From Buddleja alternifolia (taxonomy: Eukaryota > Streptophyta > Magnoliopsida > Lamiales > Scrophulariaceae): 64,000 bases of DNA. The notes under the pieces were generated by a model. That model saw nothing but the letters and a program-made list of their open reading frames with translations. It searched no databases and was not told the DNA's origin. Position numbers and translations under genes: made by a program. The stretch spans positions 17,117,134-17,181,133 of the forward strand of contig CM033401.1 in assembly GCA_019426215.1 (NCBI GenBank). Direction: 5' to 3'. Every line of letters begins with the position of its first letter. Position 1 is the first letter of the stretch. Positions 10,199 to 20,845 of this stretch are shown here, one piece after another.

Positions 10199-11405
10199 TT
10201 CATCTCGTATTTTTGGTACATTAATGTAGTCCGCACGTTTTTTTGGAACACTAATATGGGGGGTAGTAATTTGGGTACATTATTGGTTAAAAAAACTGGC
10301 AATTTTAGTACATATTGCCGGAAATTGTTGATGTGGCCACCGAAAAATGTCAAAATTGGGGGTTTTTCAGAATTGGAGGGAAAATTGTTGATGTGACAGC
10401 CAAGTGGACAATTAATTGATGACATGGCGGCCAATTGGACTTTTTAACATCGTTATGCAAGTTGGAAATTATCTTTTTTATTTTTCCAAGTGGATATGTT
10501 GGATTTTGATTGCTTTTCTTTCTTTTTCTATTTTCTGGATTTTTCAAAACTTTTGTTCTCTAACTTTATTTTTATTATTTCTTTTCTATTTCTTTCTAAT
10601 TTTTCTTATTTTTTTAACGATTTTAAATTTTTTTGAGTTTTTAACTAATTTATCTTTTTCTCAATTAAATTTTGCCGGCAATGAAAAATTATTTATTTAA
10701 ATTTAAAATTAGTTTAAGATAAAATTTCTTATATTTTCTAAAAAAAAATTAAAAAAAGTACCATTTTTCATATTTTTTTCCTTATTATTCTTTGATTTTT
10801 CTAATTTTTTTAATAAATTAATTTTATTTAATTTTTTGGTTTTTTGAACTTTTAAATTTTTTTATTTTTCTGAGTTTTAAAATTTTATTTTGTTAATGGA
10901 TTCCATTAAATAAAAATTTATTTAAAATTTTGAAAATTAGTTTTAGATATAAATTTTTATATTTTTTCATTTATAAATTTCGGTAATGGTTTTAATATTT
11001 TGGATAAGTTTTAAATTTTTGCATTTATGTAAATATATAGTATTCTATTTTTGTAATGAACAATTAATTTTTCCAAACTACAAATTAGTTCGAAATATAC
11101 AATTTTAATATTTTAAGTTTTTTAGATTTTATTTTTCAATTTTCGCATGGGAGTTATGGGTAATATTGACTTTTCCCCCTTATTTCCCTCCACATTTCGG
11201 TACCACATAGGCAATTTCTCTCTAAATTTGGCGGCCACATAGCAAATTCCATCCATATGCCAAAATCCTCAAACTTGGTGCCACATAGACATTTTCCAGC
11301 AAAATTTGCATTAAAATTGCCAGATTTCTCGACAGAATGTACCCAAATTGCAACGTGCTACTTCTTTGCTTCAGGGTCCTTTAGTTTACCAATTTGTAAT
11401 TTTCC
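10199..11405. mobile_element. Decayed relative of the Mutator-like element
   Basis: The left part (10199-10440) matches the inverse of the right arm of the neighbouring element, including the TTTTTGGTACATTAATGTAG start. The right part (about 11190-11405) is a diverged inverted version (caatttgggtacattct when reversed) ending near tttaccaatttgtaattttccc. No TSD could be paired, and the interior is AT-rich with no coding region. Boundaries are approximate. Confidence 0.5.
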
Positions 11406-12020
11406 CTTACTGATTTTTGTACTATATTTAGTTAGTGAAAGGAACTCTTATGTGGCTTAGTGGTTTTTCTAATTATCATTTTCTAACTAATTTTAATAGA
11501 ATGCGATAAATAATTATAGAAGATAAATTCATATTGGTAAAAATTTGAAGAATAAAGAGGAAAAATGAATGGGAAGAAAAGGAAGAAGACGTTGCTTAAA
11601 TTTCTGGTAAAATCTTTTTACCATAATAACATTAAATAATGGTCTTTTTTGGTATTAAAAAGAACATATACTTGGCATAGTAAAAAATGATACTTTCCAA
11701 CTCACTTAACGGTGTTGGATTTGAAAACAAAGGAACTAACTGATGTTTTGATAGTTTAAGGATAGTTGATGTTTAGGGAATAGTTGTTTGGGGGGGGGGG
11801 GGGGGGTGTACATTGATTTTTTTCCTAATATTAATGTATTAAATTTCGATATTGTCCTAGTTTTGAAGTAGTAAATTTATCGAAGTTACTATAATTTTGG
11901 TCTCAAATCTAGAGAATCATGGAAATTTATAGAAAAGATTGAAACTTTCAAATGAAACTTTGGGTATCATTAATTAACACAATTATAATTTTTTTACATT
12001 AAAAATATTGTGTATATGAT

Positions 12021-12054
<34 letters not shown>
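11406..12054. other. AT-rich intergenic DNA with G-run and (TA)n
   Basis: No ORF or domain. It contains a 17-G run at 11790-11806 and a (TA)n tract at 12023-12054 into which the gypsy element inserted. Confidence 0.7.
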
Positions 12055-12056
<2 letters not shown>

Positions 12057-12201
12057 ATGTGCACCAAAATATACCTAAGGGTACTATGGTAATTACATGT
12101 GTCCCCAAGCCAGGTCAGGTCGCCACCGGCGGGTGAGCATCCGTGAATAACCCACCGTACGAGCCTAACAAGGGCGGAAGACCCACCAAAGATAATTGGG
12201 T

Positions 12202-12202
12202 C

Positions 12203-12246
<44 letters not shown>

Positions 12247-12277
12247 GTTGTTGTTATTGTTATTATTATTATTATTA
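12202..12277. repeat. (ATT)n/(GTT)n microsatellite in the gypsy LTR
   Basis: A near-continuous ATT trinucleotide run with a short GTT interruption. Confidence 0.92.
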
Positions 12278-12365
12278 GTCTAAGAGACCAATACACCAAG
12301 GAGACTAAACCTGATGGGTTATTAATTAAATTAGGCCCATGACCTGTAGCCTACTACCAGCTCCC

Positions 12366-12373
12366 TATAAATA
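12366..12373 (+). promoter_or_regulatory. TATA box of the gypsy LTR
   Basis: CCCTATAAATACC is a canonical plant TATA context about 310 bp into the LTR. Confidence 0.65.
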
Positions 12374-12629
12374 CCTTAGAGGAGTTGGGAGAGGCTCATT
12401 ATCTACTCCCCCAGTAAAAATTCACTGCTTATTGAGAATAACCCCACAAAAGAACTACAAACTGACTTGATCCCACATACCTTGGGTACGTAGGCAGCTC
12501 GAAGTAACTGAGTGCGGTCTATAACTTAATCAACCCTTAACCTAGTTTGTCGTGAGTTGGATCGATTCCCTTACTCCACATGGTTATTCACGTGACAAGC
12601 ACTGTCTGACAGTTTTTACCATCATCAGA

Positions 12630-12648
12630 TTGGGCCCATCTGTGGGAA
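12630..12648 (+). other. Gypsy primer-binding site
   Basis: TGGGCCCATCTGTGGGAAA resembles the TGGCGCCGTCTGTGGGAA PBS known from Tat-type elements, with three changes in the first part. Confidence 0.6.
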
Positions 12649-14430
12649 ACTCGATCCAACCACTGAGCATGCAGATTGGAGATCAAGTACGCAATATCAA
12701 CGATCAGGGTGATAGAAGCAGCATGCCAAGTATGGTATGTGTAGGCGGTCGGCAGGCACCTCGGGGGACACCAATAGAGAATCCCTCCCTTGCAAAGAGG
12801 GTGAATGAGATTGCTCGTCATATGCCCCCTTCGGTGGCTCCGACTCAGGAAAGCACGACAGTCACATGGAGCCTAAGGTACAAAGCATTACGTTCAGAAA
12901 GCCGAATCTTCTCTAAAAATGAAGCTTTAGTGATCTCAGTCACCATCGCGGATTCATAGGTATGAAAAGTTCTCGTTGATAGTGGGAGCTCTGTGGATCT
13001 TATCTTCTTCGACACCTTCACGCAGTTGTCTAGTGGTGGAGCCAAAGTTCAGGCAGTGAAAACCCAACTCATCGACTTCACTAGTAAAGTGGTAGATGCA
13101 TTAGGAGAGGTGACCCTGCCTTTATCTTTGGGTACGCTCCCTCAGCACGTGACCAAGGATGTGAAATTTTTAGTGGTTAAAGCCCCCTCCGAGTATAATA
13201 TTATACTAGGGAGGCCGAGTTTGAACCTATTTCGACACGTTATTTCTACTATCTACTCAAAGGTTAAGTTACCAACTCCTTGCGGAACAGGAAAAGTCGT
13301 GGGAGAAAAATTGCTGACCCGGGAGTACTGTTCTAACGCCTTAGCTTCACTCAAGAGGAAGCGAAGAAACTCGGAGCCAGACACCGGAAGTGAACTCATA
13401 GAAATTGACATGGTAGCCCAAGTGGAAGGCAATGCCAGTAAGACACTAAATGATGATAGTGACACCCGGGAAGAAGCTGCCGAGAGGCTAAAGACAGTAG
13501 AGTTAGTACCGGGTAATCCTGAGAAGAAAACTAAGGTTGGCACTACCCTGGGGTCGGTACTCGAGGGTGACTTGATACATTTTCTTCGCAATAATACGGA
13601 TGTGTTTTCTTGGAATATGGGGGACATGGATGGGATTGATCCTAAGGTTAGGACTCACCACTTAAACACCTCCTTGGATGTTCGCCCTGTGAAACAACAC
13701 AAACGGACTATGGGAAGGGAGAGAAGTTTGGTTTCTAAGGAAGAAGTGGAGAACTTGTAGGGCGCCGGGTACATAAGAGCCGTGCACTACCCCGAGTGGC
13801 TGGCCAATGTGGTATTGGTAGCAAAACCTAATGGCAAGTGGCGGATGTGCATAAACTTCATGAATCTGAATAAGGCGTTTCCTAAGGATTCCTATCCTCT
13901 TCCCCAGATCGATGACTTGATCGACTTCACAGCTGGTTGTGAACTGTTAACCTTCCTAGACGTGAAGCAAGGATAAAACCAGATACCCCTGGCGCCAGAA
14001 AACTAGGTGAAGATCAGCTTCATCATTGATCAGGGTACCTTCTGCTATAATGTGATGCCTTTTGGCCTGAAGAATGCTAGTACCACTCATCAAAGGCTGG
14101 TCAACAAGATGTTCGAAGCACAACTGGAAAGGAACATGGAAGCATACATAGATAACATGTTGGTCAAGAGCAGGAGGGGAGTACATCATGTAAATGACTT
14201 GCAATAATGCTTTGAAATACTCAGACGTTAAAAGTTAAAGCTCAATCCCACTAAGTGTACTTTCGGAGTACGAGGCGGAAAGTTCCTAGACTATATGGTG
14301 AGTGAAAGAAGAATAGAAGCAAACCCCAAAGAAAATCAAGGCCATCTTAGACTTAGCTCCCATAGGTCCAAGAAGGAGGTACAGGAGCTGATGGGGTGAG
14401 CTGCAGCCCTCAACAGGTTTATTTCGCAAT
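12649..14430 (+). pseudogene. gypsy protease and reverse transcriptase remnant; gag nearly absent
   Basis: Only about 310 bp separate the PBS from the protease, far too little for a normal gag, so gag was deleted. The protease motif LVDSGSSVDLIF is at about 12973-13008, and the linker ends in the RT start (LDVRPVKQHKR). RT blocks include PNGKWRMCINFMNLNKAFP and YNVMPFGLKNA. The YxDD box reads YIDN (14145-14160), a loss of the second catalytic Asp. Stops at 13758, 13974 and 14205 break the frame. Confidence 0.85.
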
Positions 14431-14504
14431 CAGCCGGTAAGGGGCTGCCATTCTTCAAGGCAATAAGGAAAGCCAAAAACTTCGATTGGGATGCTTCGTG
14501 TCAA

Positions 14505-15494
14505 GTGCCGTTTGAGAAATTGAAGGAATACTTAGTTTCCCTACCACTGCTCACTAAGCCCCTAGATGGAGAAACGCTTTACCTATATCTGGAAATGACC
14601 CAGGAAGCTGTCAGTGCAGTATTGGTTCAAGATGATCACGGGGATCATAAACCCATATATTATATTATCCGACTACTAAGGGTGGCCGAGCCAAGATACC
14701 CTGTCATTGAGAAATTGGCCCTCGCTTTAGTAGTGGCAGCTAGGAAGTTGAGGTCATACTTCCAGTCACATCCCGTGGTGGTGCTCACTAACCACCCTTT
14801 GAAAAGAATACTATCAAGCCCCGACATATCGGGAAGAATGGTTAAATGGGCGGTGGAACTTAGGGAGCATGGTATTGAGCATCAAAGGAGACTAACTATC
14901 AAAGCACAAATGTTAGCTAATTTTATCGCCGAGATGATGGAGGATGAGGCCAGCTATTCTTTGCCAACATGGACCATATTTGTAGATGGCTCTTCCACCA
15001 GTGCCGGTAGTGGAGCCGGAGTGATAATCAAGAGTCCTCAAGGGGACAAGCTTGAATATGCCCTCAGATTTGAGTTTGATGCCTTAAATAATAAAGATGA
15101 ATATGAGGCACTATTGACTGGGGCCAAATTAGCCCTCGCAGCTGGAGCAAAGAAGTTGATAGCGTACAGAGATTCACAGTTGGTGGTTAACCAGGTGAAT
15201 GGAGTATACGAGGCTAAGGGAGTGAGCATGACTTAGTATTTAGCCCTGGTACAAGAGATGAGAGAACGCTTCAAAGACTTTGACCTAAGGCAAGTTCCAA
15301 GAATAGAGAATGAGGTTGCGGATCAGTTGACTAGGTTGGCAAGCTCTATAGCCTCCATCAAAAATAGGAAGATAATCTTCATCACCTCCGACAAACCTGA
15401 GGTGGAAAAAAGAGGCCTCGAGGTGCCATGTGGAGAGGCAGAGGAGCCTAGCTGGAAAGATGAGATAGTGGACTACCTAGTGATCTTAGAGTAG
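14505..15494 (+). pseudogene. gypsy RNase H plus second (archaeal-type) RNase H remnant
   Basis: The first part (14505-14940) is the connection/RNase H that follows RT (PIYYIIRLL, VIEKLALALVVAARKLR, VVVLTNHPL). The second begins near 14970 with TIFVDGSSTSAGSGAGVII, followed by DEYEALLTGAKLA and RDSQLVVNQV, matching the D-E-D pattern of an additional RNase H. A TAG at 15234 breaks the frame. RNase H removes RNA from the hybrid during reverse transcription. Confidence 0.83.
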
Positions 15495-15508
15495 CTAGAA
15501 AACTAAGG

Positions 15509-16280
15509 ATGAAGGCAGCTCGGTTCGTCGTTATAGGTGGCGAGTTGTACAAGAGAGGATTTTCACAGCCATACTTGAAGTTCTTAACTCCTGCAAGAGT
15601 GGACTACGTGCTACGTGAAATACACGAGGGTTGCTGTGGCAATCACCTGGGGGGTAAGACACTCGCTGCCAAGACATTAACGCAAGGATACTTTTGTCCG
15701 ACTATGCTAGAAGATGCTCAAAACTTAGTGCAAAGATACAGAAGCTGCCAGGAGCATTCCAACATAAGTCACCTCCCCGAGGCTGGGATACGGCCGTTGG
15801 AAAGTGCATGCACCTTTGATTTGTGGGGGCTAGATATAGTGGGGCCTTTGCCTCTAGACACAAGTCAAAAGAAGTTTTTGCTGGTGGCTATCAATTATTT
15901 CACCAAGTGGGTGGAAGCTGAGCCCCTGGCCAAATATTGAAAAAGAAGTGATGAAGTTCTTATGGAAAAATATAATCACGCGGTTCGGAATCCCAAGGTC
16001 TTTGGTCTCAGATAATAGCACTCAAATTCAAGGAGCAAAGATGAGGGAATGGTGCCAAGAGTTGAATATAAGGAAACACTTCACCTCCGTCAGCAACCCT
16101 CAGGCGAATGGCCAGACAGAGGTCACCAATTGCACTATCCTATAACAATTGAAGACTAAGCTCGGAGAAGCCAAAGGGGGTTGGGCGGATGAAATCCCAA
16201 CAGTACTGTGGGCATACCGCACCACTCCCAAAGTTAGCACCGGGGAGACCCTCTTCAACTTGGTTTTTGGAGCAGAGGCC
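15509..16280 (+). pseudogene. gypsy integrase, N-terminal and core part
   Basis: An HHCC zinc domain (HEGCCGNHLGG...RSCQEHSN, with the first Cys of the CxxC pair replaced by Arg) leads into the core DLWGLDIVGPLP, then VSDNSTQ in place of the usual SDNGxQF, and NPQANGQTE. Stops occur at 15938 and 16143. The frame is cut at 16281-16285 by the solo LTR. Confidence 0.83.
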
Positions 16281-16285
16281 ATCAC

Positions 16286-17710
16286 TGATAAGTCCATATT
16301 TTACAATATTTTATGTCCCATTGTAATATGAATTGATCGTTACTTTGATCAATTTTTATATCTCATAATGCTTTGATTGGTATACATTTTGTTTTGTAGG
16401 ATAAAAGTTGATTTACGCATGAAAGACGAGAAAAGAGATCCAAATTGAGTTTGAAATTGAAGAAAGAAACAAAAGAAGATAGCTGACGAAATATTTTACA
16501 CAATGCTCACAGAGAAATGAGGTTTTCGTCCCTTTACAAGCCGAATCAGACTAAGATTTATTCTTCAATATTGTAGAGCTTTGTCTTAGCTTCGCGTAGC
16601 AACTTGAATCACCTCAATCCGACATTTGTGAAGATATTTATGATCAAAATACGAAAGCTGTGAATTTTATGTTAGAAGACCGCGGTCCACTTTCCCGATC
16701 CCTAATTTTTATATCCGCGTACAGCCACTTATAAAGGGGTTTTCAAGTCAGTTTTTGGGGGATTGGACACACTTTTCACCTACCAAAGGGGCTTTTCTTG
16801 CTCTCCAAGACCCAAAGAAGACACCTAAAGACCTAAGGAAGCTTGAAGACTCAATTATCATCATCAAAGCTTGGATTCACTTCTTGTGATAGGGAGTTCT
16901 TCGATTCCCTCTTTTAGAATAGTTTTTAGCTATGTCTTTTAGGGATTTTGAATTTCTCTTTGTTACAACTATGAACTAAGTACTTATTTGATTAGGTTAT
17001 GTAAATACTTTGTGATATTTTGTGTTTAATGAATTCCTAGTTTCCGGATTTATTACATTCTTGTTGCATGTTTGATTTTTATGCTTAATGCTTGCACATG
17101 CTTGATCACCATGTGTTTGATTTAATGCTTTGTCTTGAGACCGAGAGGAGATAGATAAAGGTAGATCATAAAATCAAATATCATAACGTAACAATTGACT
17201 AGAGATAGAATCAATTGCGTTGTGTGGCTTTTTGTGATAAGATGACCCGAGTGAATGTAGGATCTTCGTAAGCAAGGAATCCCTTTGAACCTTAATGCAT
17301 GTTAGTTAATTCAATCTTCGCTATAGAGATATGGGAAGTTGTTAACTAGTATAGGATCGTTATTTAAAGAGATTGAGTAATGAATACATTAGGGGATTTC
17401 GCCATAACAAGAGTGTTCTAAAAATCCGGGTAATTTAGAGTTTATGAACATAAGATAGAACATAGTAGGATCATAGCCCAATCATCTCTTTCCATTTGAT
17501 TTATTACCTTGATAATCATTTAATTGTCTTAGTTATTTTCATAGTATAATCACCTATCATCTTATAATTTGATTTAGCGTAGAAATAGGTAATATAGCAA
17601 TTACGAGCATTGAATCCAATTGTCCCTGTGGAGACGATACACCCCTGGCTAAATAGTCCACTTTATTACATTGCACGACCTAGTACACTTGCTAGGAATC
17701 ACACGTGTCA
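16286..17710. repeat. Solo LTR inserted in the gypsy integrase
   Basis: This 1425-bp block begins TGATAAG and ends GTGTCA, and is flanked by a 5-bp TSD ATCAC (16281-16285 and 17711-17715). It has no coding region. The end contains ccctgtggagacgatac, common near the ends of plant gypsy LTRs or leaders. A solo LTR formed by LTR-LTR recombination is the simplest reading; the parent family is unknown, so the strand is left open. Confidence 0.82.
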
Positions 17711-18042
17711 ATCACCCTAGTGGAAATTGGAGAAAGGAGCTTAAGGTTAAGTCAATACAGCCTCGCTGATAATGGGAATCGCCAAAGAGAAAATTTGGAT
17801 TTCATCGCGGAAGTAAGAGATGAAGCCGCTGCAAGGATTGCAAAATATAAGACAAGGATGGCATGAGCCTACAACCTCCGGGTACGCCCCCGAGGCTTCC
17901 AGGTGGGTGAATTCGTACTTAGAAAAAAAGAAGCCACAGGCCCTGTTGGAAAACTGGAGGCCAAGTGGGAAGGCCCCTACCAAGTAAAGGAGATAGTTAC
18001 ACACTTAGGGGCATGTCCAACCTCAAAAGATATTTTACTTAG
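17711..18042 (+). pseudogene. gypsy integrase C-terminal remnant
   Basis: Downstream of the solo LTR the integrase resumes: an arginine/alanine-rich helix (ARIAKYKTRM), then GFQVGEFVLRKK and GKLEAKWEGPYQV, the usual GPY/F-type end of gypsy integrases. A TGA at about 17867 interrupts it. Homology fades after about 18005. Confidence 0.8.
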
Positions 18043-18746
18043 TGTTAGGAAATTTCTTGTTAGTATTTTGATGATGACAATTAGGATTTTTGTTAGACCC
18101 CAAAATATGTAAGTTTGATTTTATTAGAAATCATGTATAAGCTTTAAGTGTTAGATTTGTATAGGCTTTATTTGTTTTTATTCTAGACTGTTAGGCTAAG
18201 TAGTTTTTAGACTAAGCGTCTGATAATTTCAGAGTGAGTTTATCAGTAGTTAAGTTTGAAGATTCAAGCGTCTGAAGTCAGAATGAAGATGAAGCTTCTA
18301 ACCATCCAAGCATTGATTGAAGACAAAAATCATTCAGTAGTGATTGAGCGTCTATCAATGACCAAATGTCACCTGAATTTATTTCTAAGTCCAGAAGGAG
18401 TTTTAATGCAAATATTCTCAGATCATTAATTGCCAACGGGCATTTATTTTAAATGCATTAAATGTTGATAAGAGCATTAAATGTGATAAGCACTCCAGGA
18501 CGTACGGAGAAGCCACCCTATTGGACTGTCAACTATTCAGAGATTGCAGCACCAACTTTGGTTCAACAGATTTTTAAGAAAAAGGACAAAAGTCGTTCAC
18601 ACGAGGAAGTTAGATACATGCGTCTGTGAATGTGTCAAACGAAATTTTTTTCCAAAAATGTCTATAAATAGACTTCAGCTACAAGCCAAAATCAGATATC
18701 TAACACGGTACAAGCTTACAAGCCAAAACTCTGTTGCATTGAAGTT
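18043..18746 (+). repeat. Copy C 5' LTR, block 1 of 3
   Basis: It matches the first 700 bp of the copy A LTR (tgttagg start, ttgataagagcattaaatg, acgtacggagaagccaccc, ttgcattgaag). Cut at 18746 by copy B, with TSD aagtt/aagtc (18742-18746 and 40655-40659, one mismatch). Confidence 0.85.
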
Positions 18747-20250
18747 TGTTAGTAAATTTCATGTTAGATGTTTTGATGATGACAAGATAGGATTTTATGT
18801 TAGACCCCAAATAATGTAAGTTTATGTTTTCATAGAACTATTATATAAGCGTTTGAAAGTTTGTTATTTTGTTAGGCTTGTAATTTTTATATTTGTAGAT
18901 TTTAGACTAAGTATTGGATATCAAGTCGCTAGTAGAACTCTAGGTAAGTCTTTTACAGATGAAGTTGAGGATCGACATCTCAATTCAAGAGAAGATGAAG
19001 ATTAGTTCTTAGCATCTGTCAAACGCTAAAGAACTGATTCAGGATTTATGAATCAGGCGCTCAAATGAACCAAGTGATCAAGGATCAAATTCACTAATAA
19101 TAAATTCTCAAGTCATACAGGACTTAAATACAATCATCAACGGATATTTATTTCCAACGGGAAATAAATTCAAATGCATTAAATGCCTGATAAGTGCATC
19201 AAATGTGATAAGGCATTATGACTTGTGGACAAGCCACCTTTTGACTAGACTGTCAGATTTTAGAGTTCAAAACCTACTCATGTCCAATCAGAACTAGCAG
19301 AAATTAAGGAATGTCAGAAAGGGACTGTTTAACACACTGCGTAAGTTACACGTGCCCACATGTGTCCAACAGACAAATCCCAAGAAACCCTATAAATAGT
19401 ACCCTTCAGCAAACCCTAAACAGATATACACGTACATACACAAGAAAAAGGTCAACACTTTGCTGAAATTACTTAAGAGAAAAGCTTACAAACTCCATAG
19501 CCAAAATCCTTCAAACTTTTCTTAATAGATTCCAAAGACAGTCATAGATATCTCAAACCTCTTCATAAAAGAACCCTAAATTACTATTGAGATATCCCAA
19601 GTTGTTTGAACTTTCCAACATCAAACAAACCCGTGACTAAACCCTCAACATCTTTCATCTGAGTGAGAAAGTTTGTTGATTCTACAAGCAGCATTTTTGT
19701 GTGAGAAAAGCTTGTTGAAGAAGATCTCTATTGGAGCTGAAGTCTTTGTGATCAAGGAGCTCAAGATCGTCTTCCCTTTCATCTATTTTGTAGAAGTCTC
19801 TGTGTGACTCTTCGATAATCAATCTAGCGAATTCCTCCAAGTGCATAGGAGAAGAAGGACGTAGTTAGGATACATCACCCAGTGAACCTTACAATATCTT
19901 ATGTTATTTACTGTTTTACTGCTTTACTTTACATTTTCATATTATATCTTGAAAAAGCATTCAAAATAATTAAGCGACTAATTCAAATTCAAGAGAACGC
20001 TAAGCTATAAAACCATTTTCGCTGTGCTAACCCTGATTAAGCAATTGAAACATTACCCTATTTTGGTAATTGTTGAAATCACTAAGTCTAAGTTAACTAT
20101 TTCTAAGCGTCTGACCTAGCGCTAAGCTTTCCAAGCGTTCAAATTCTTTAAAGTAATACGAAACTATTTGAAGTCGAAAAAAACTTCAGGGTCTATTCAA
20201 CCACCCCCCCCCCTCTTCTAGACCCTTTCGTATGCCACTTGGGACCATTA
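18747..20250 (+). repeat. Copy B 5' LTR
   Basis: It begins tgttagtaaatttc and ends gggaccatta, before an agtggtatcag PBS context. A C-rich tract precedes the conserved end block. The TATA-like tataaata is near 19392. Length 1504 bp. Confidence 0.88.
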
Positions 20251-20252
20251 AG

Positions 20253-20264
20253 TGGTATCAGAGT
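20253..20264 (+). other. Copy B primer-binding site, adjoining the CACTA insertion
   Basis: TGGTATCAGAGT is followed one base later by the CACTA-1 terminus. Confidence 0.83.
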
Positions 20265-20265
20265 G

Positions 20266-20590
20266 CACTAGTACAGAAGAGGTCTGTTACAGCGGTTTTT
20301 TTTTCACTATTACAGCGGTTTTAAGCGCTGTAATACGTATCGCTGTAATTGGTATGTTTACTATTACAGCGGTTAAAAACCGCTGTAAAATGAGCACTAT
20401 TACAGCGGTTCAATAACGAACCGCTGTAATAGGTAAATAAAAATAAAAATTAACTGTAAAAACCGTAGCCTGTTACAGCGGTTCCGAAACGAACCGCTGT
20501 AACAGTGTTCACTGTTACAGCGGTTCGTTGATGAACCGCTGTAACAGGGTTCACTGTTACAGCGGTTCAGAAACGAACCGCTGTAACGTG
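20266..20590. repeat. Subterminal repeats, 3' side of CACTA-1
   Basis: Repeated gttacagcggtt/aaccgctgtaac blocks occur in inverted pairs. Such arrays are the usual binding sites for the element's DNA-binding protein. Confidence 0.88.
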
Positions 20591-20845
20591 ATTTTTTATT
20601 TTTTTATTTTTTTCTGTTATAATTTCAGCTAGAGCTATATCCTTCCCACAAGCTCAAAATTCAACTCATCAATAACACATAAAACAAACCAATTGCTCAA
20701 CAGAAACAACAAATTCAAATCCAAAATTAATTTCATTCACCAAATAATAATCTCTAATAATTACAAATAATAACGAGTTTACAATAAACCAATATAAACT
20801 AATCACTGCTTTTAAATCAAATAAAAATTTACAATAATTTTCAAC

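Larger units (their letters stand above)
12055..12627 (+). repeat. 5' LTR of the gypsy element
   Basis: It begins TGATG and ends CATCA, with the PBS three bases further. A TATAAATA box is at 12366-12373 and an (ATT)n microsatellite at 12202-12277. The end could also be 12624. The partner LTR is outside the window. Confidence 0.72.
12055..18042 (+). mobile_element. Ty3/gypsy retrotransposon, Tat-like, decayed and truncated by nesting
   Basis: The order is LTR, PBS, protease, RT, RNase H, a second RNase H-like domain, integrase. RT before integrase marks Ty3/gypsy, and the extra RNase H domain is characteristic of the Tat/Ogre group. The integrase is split by a solo LTR (16286-17710), and the element's end is removed to beyond the window by Sirevirus copy C at 18043. 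Many in-frame stops make it non-functional. Its 3' LTR should lie past 64000. Confidence 0.85.

Noticed and set aside
11790..11806. G-run as a possible G-quadruplex regulator
   Set aside because: A plain 17-G homopolymer in intergenic DNA, with uncertain length and no gene close enough to assign a role.
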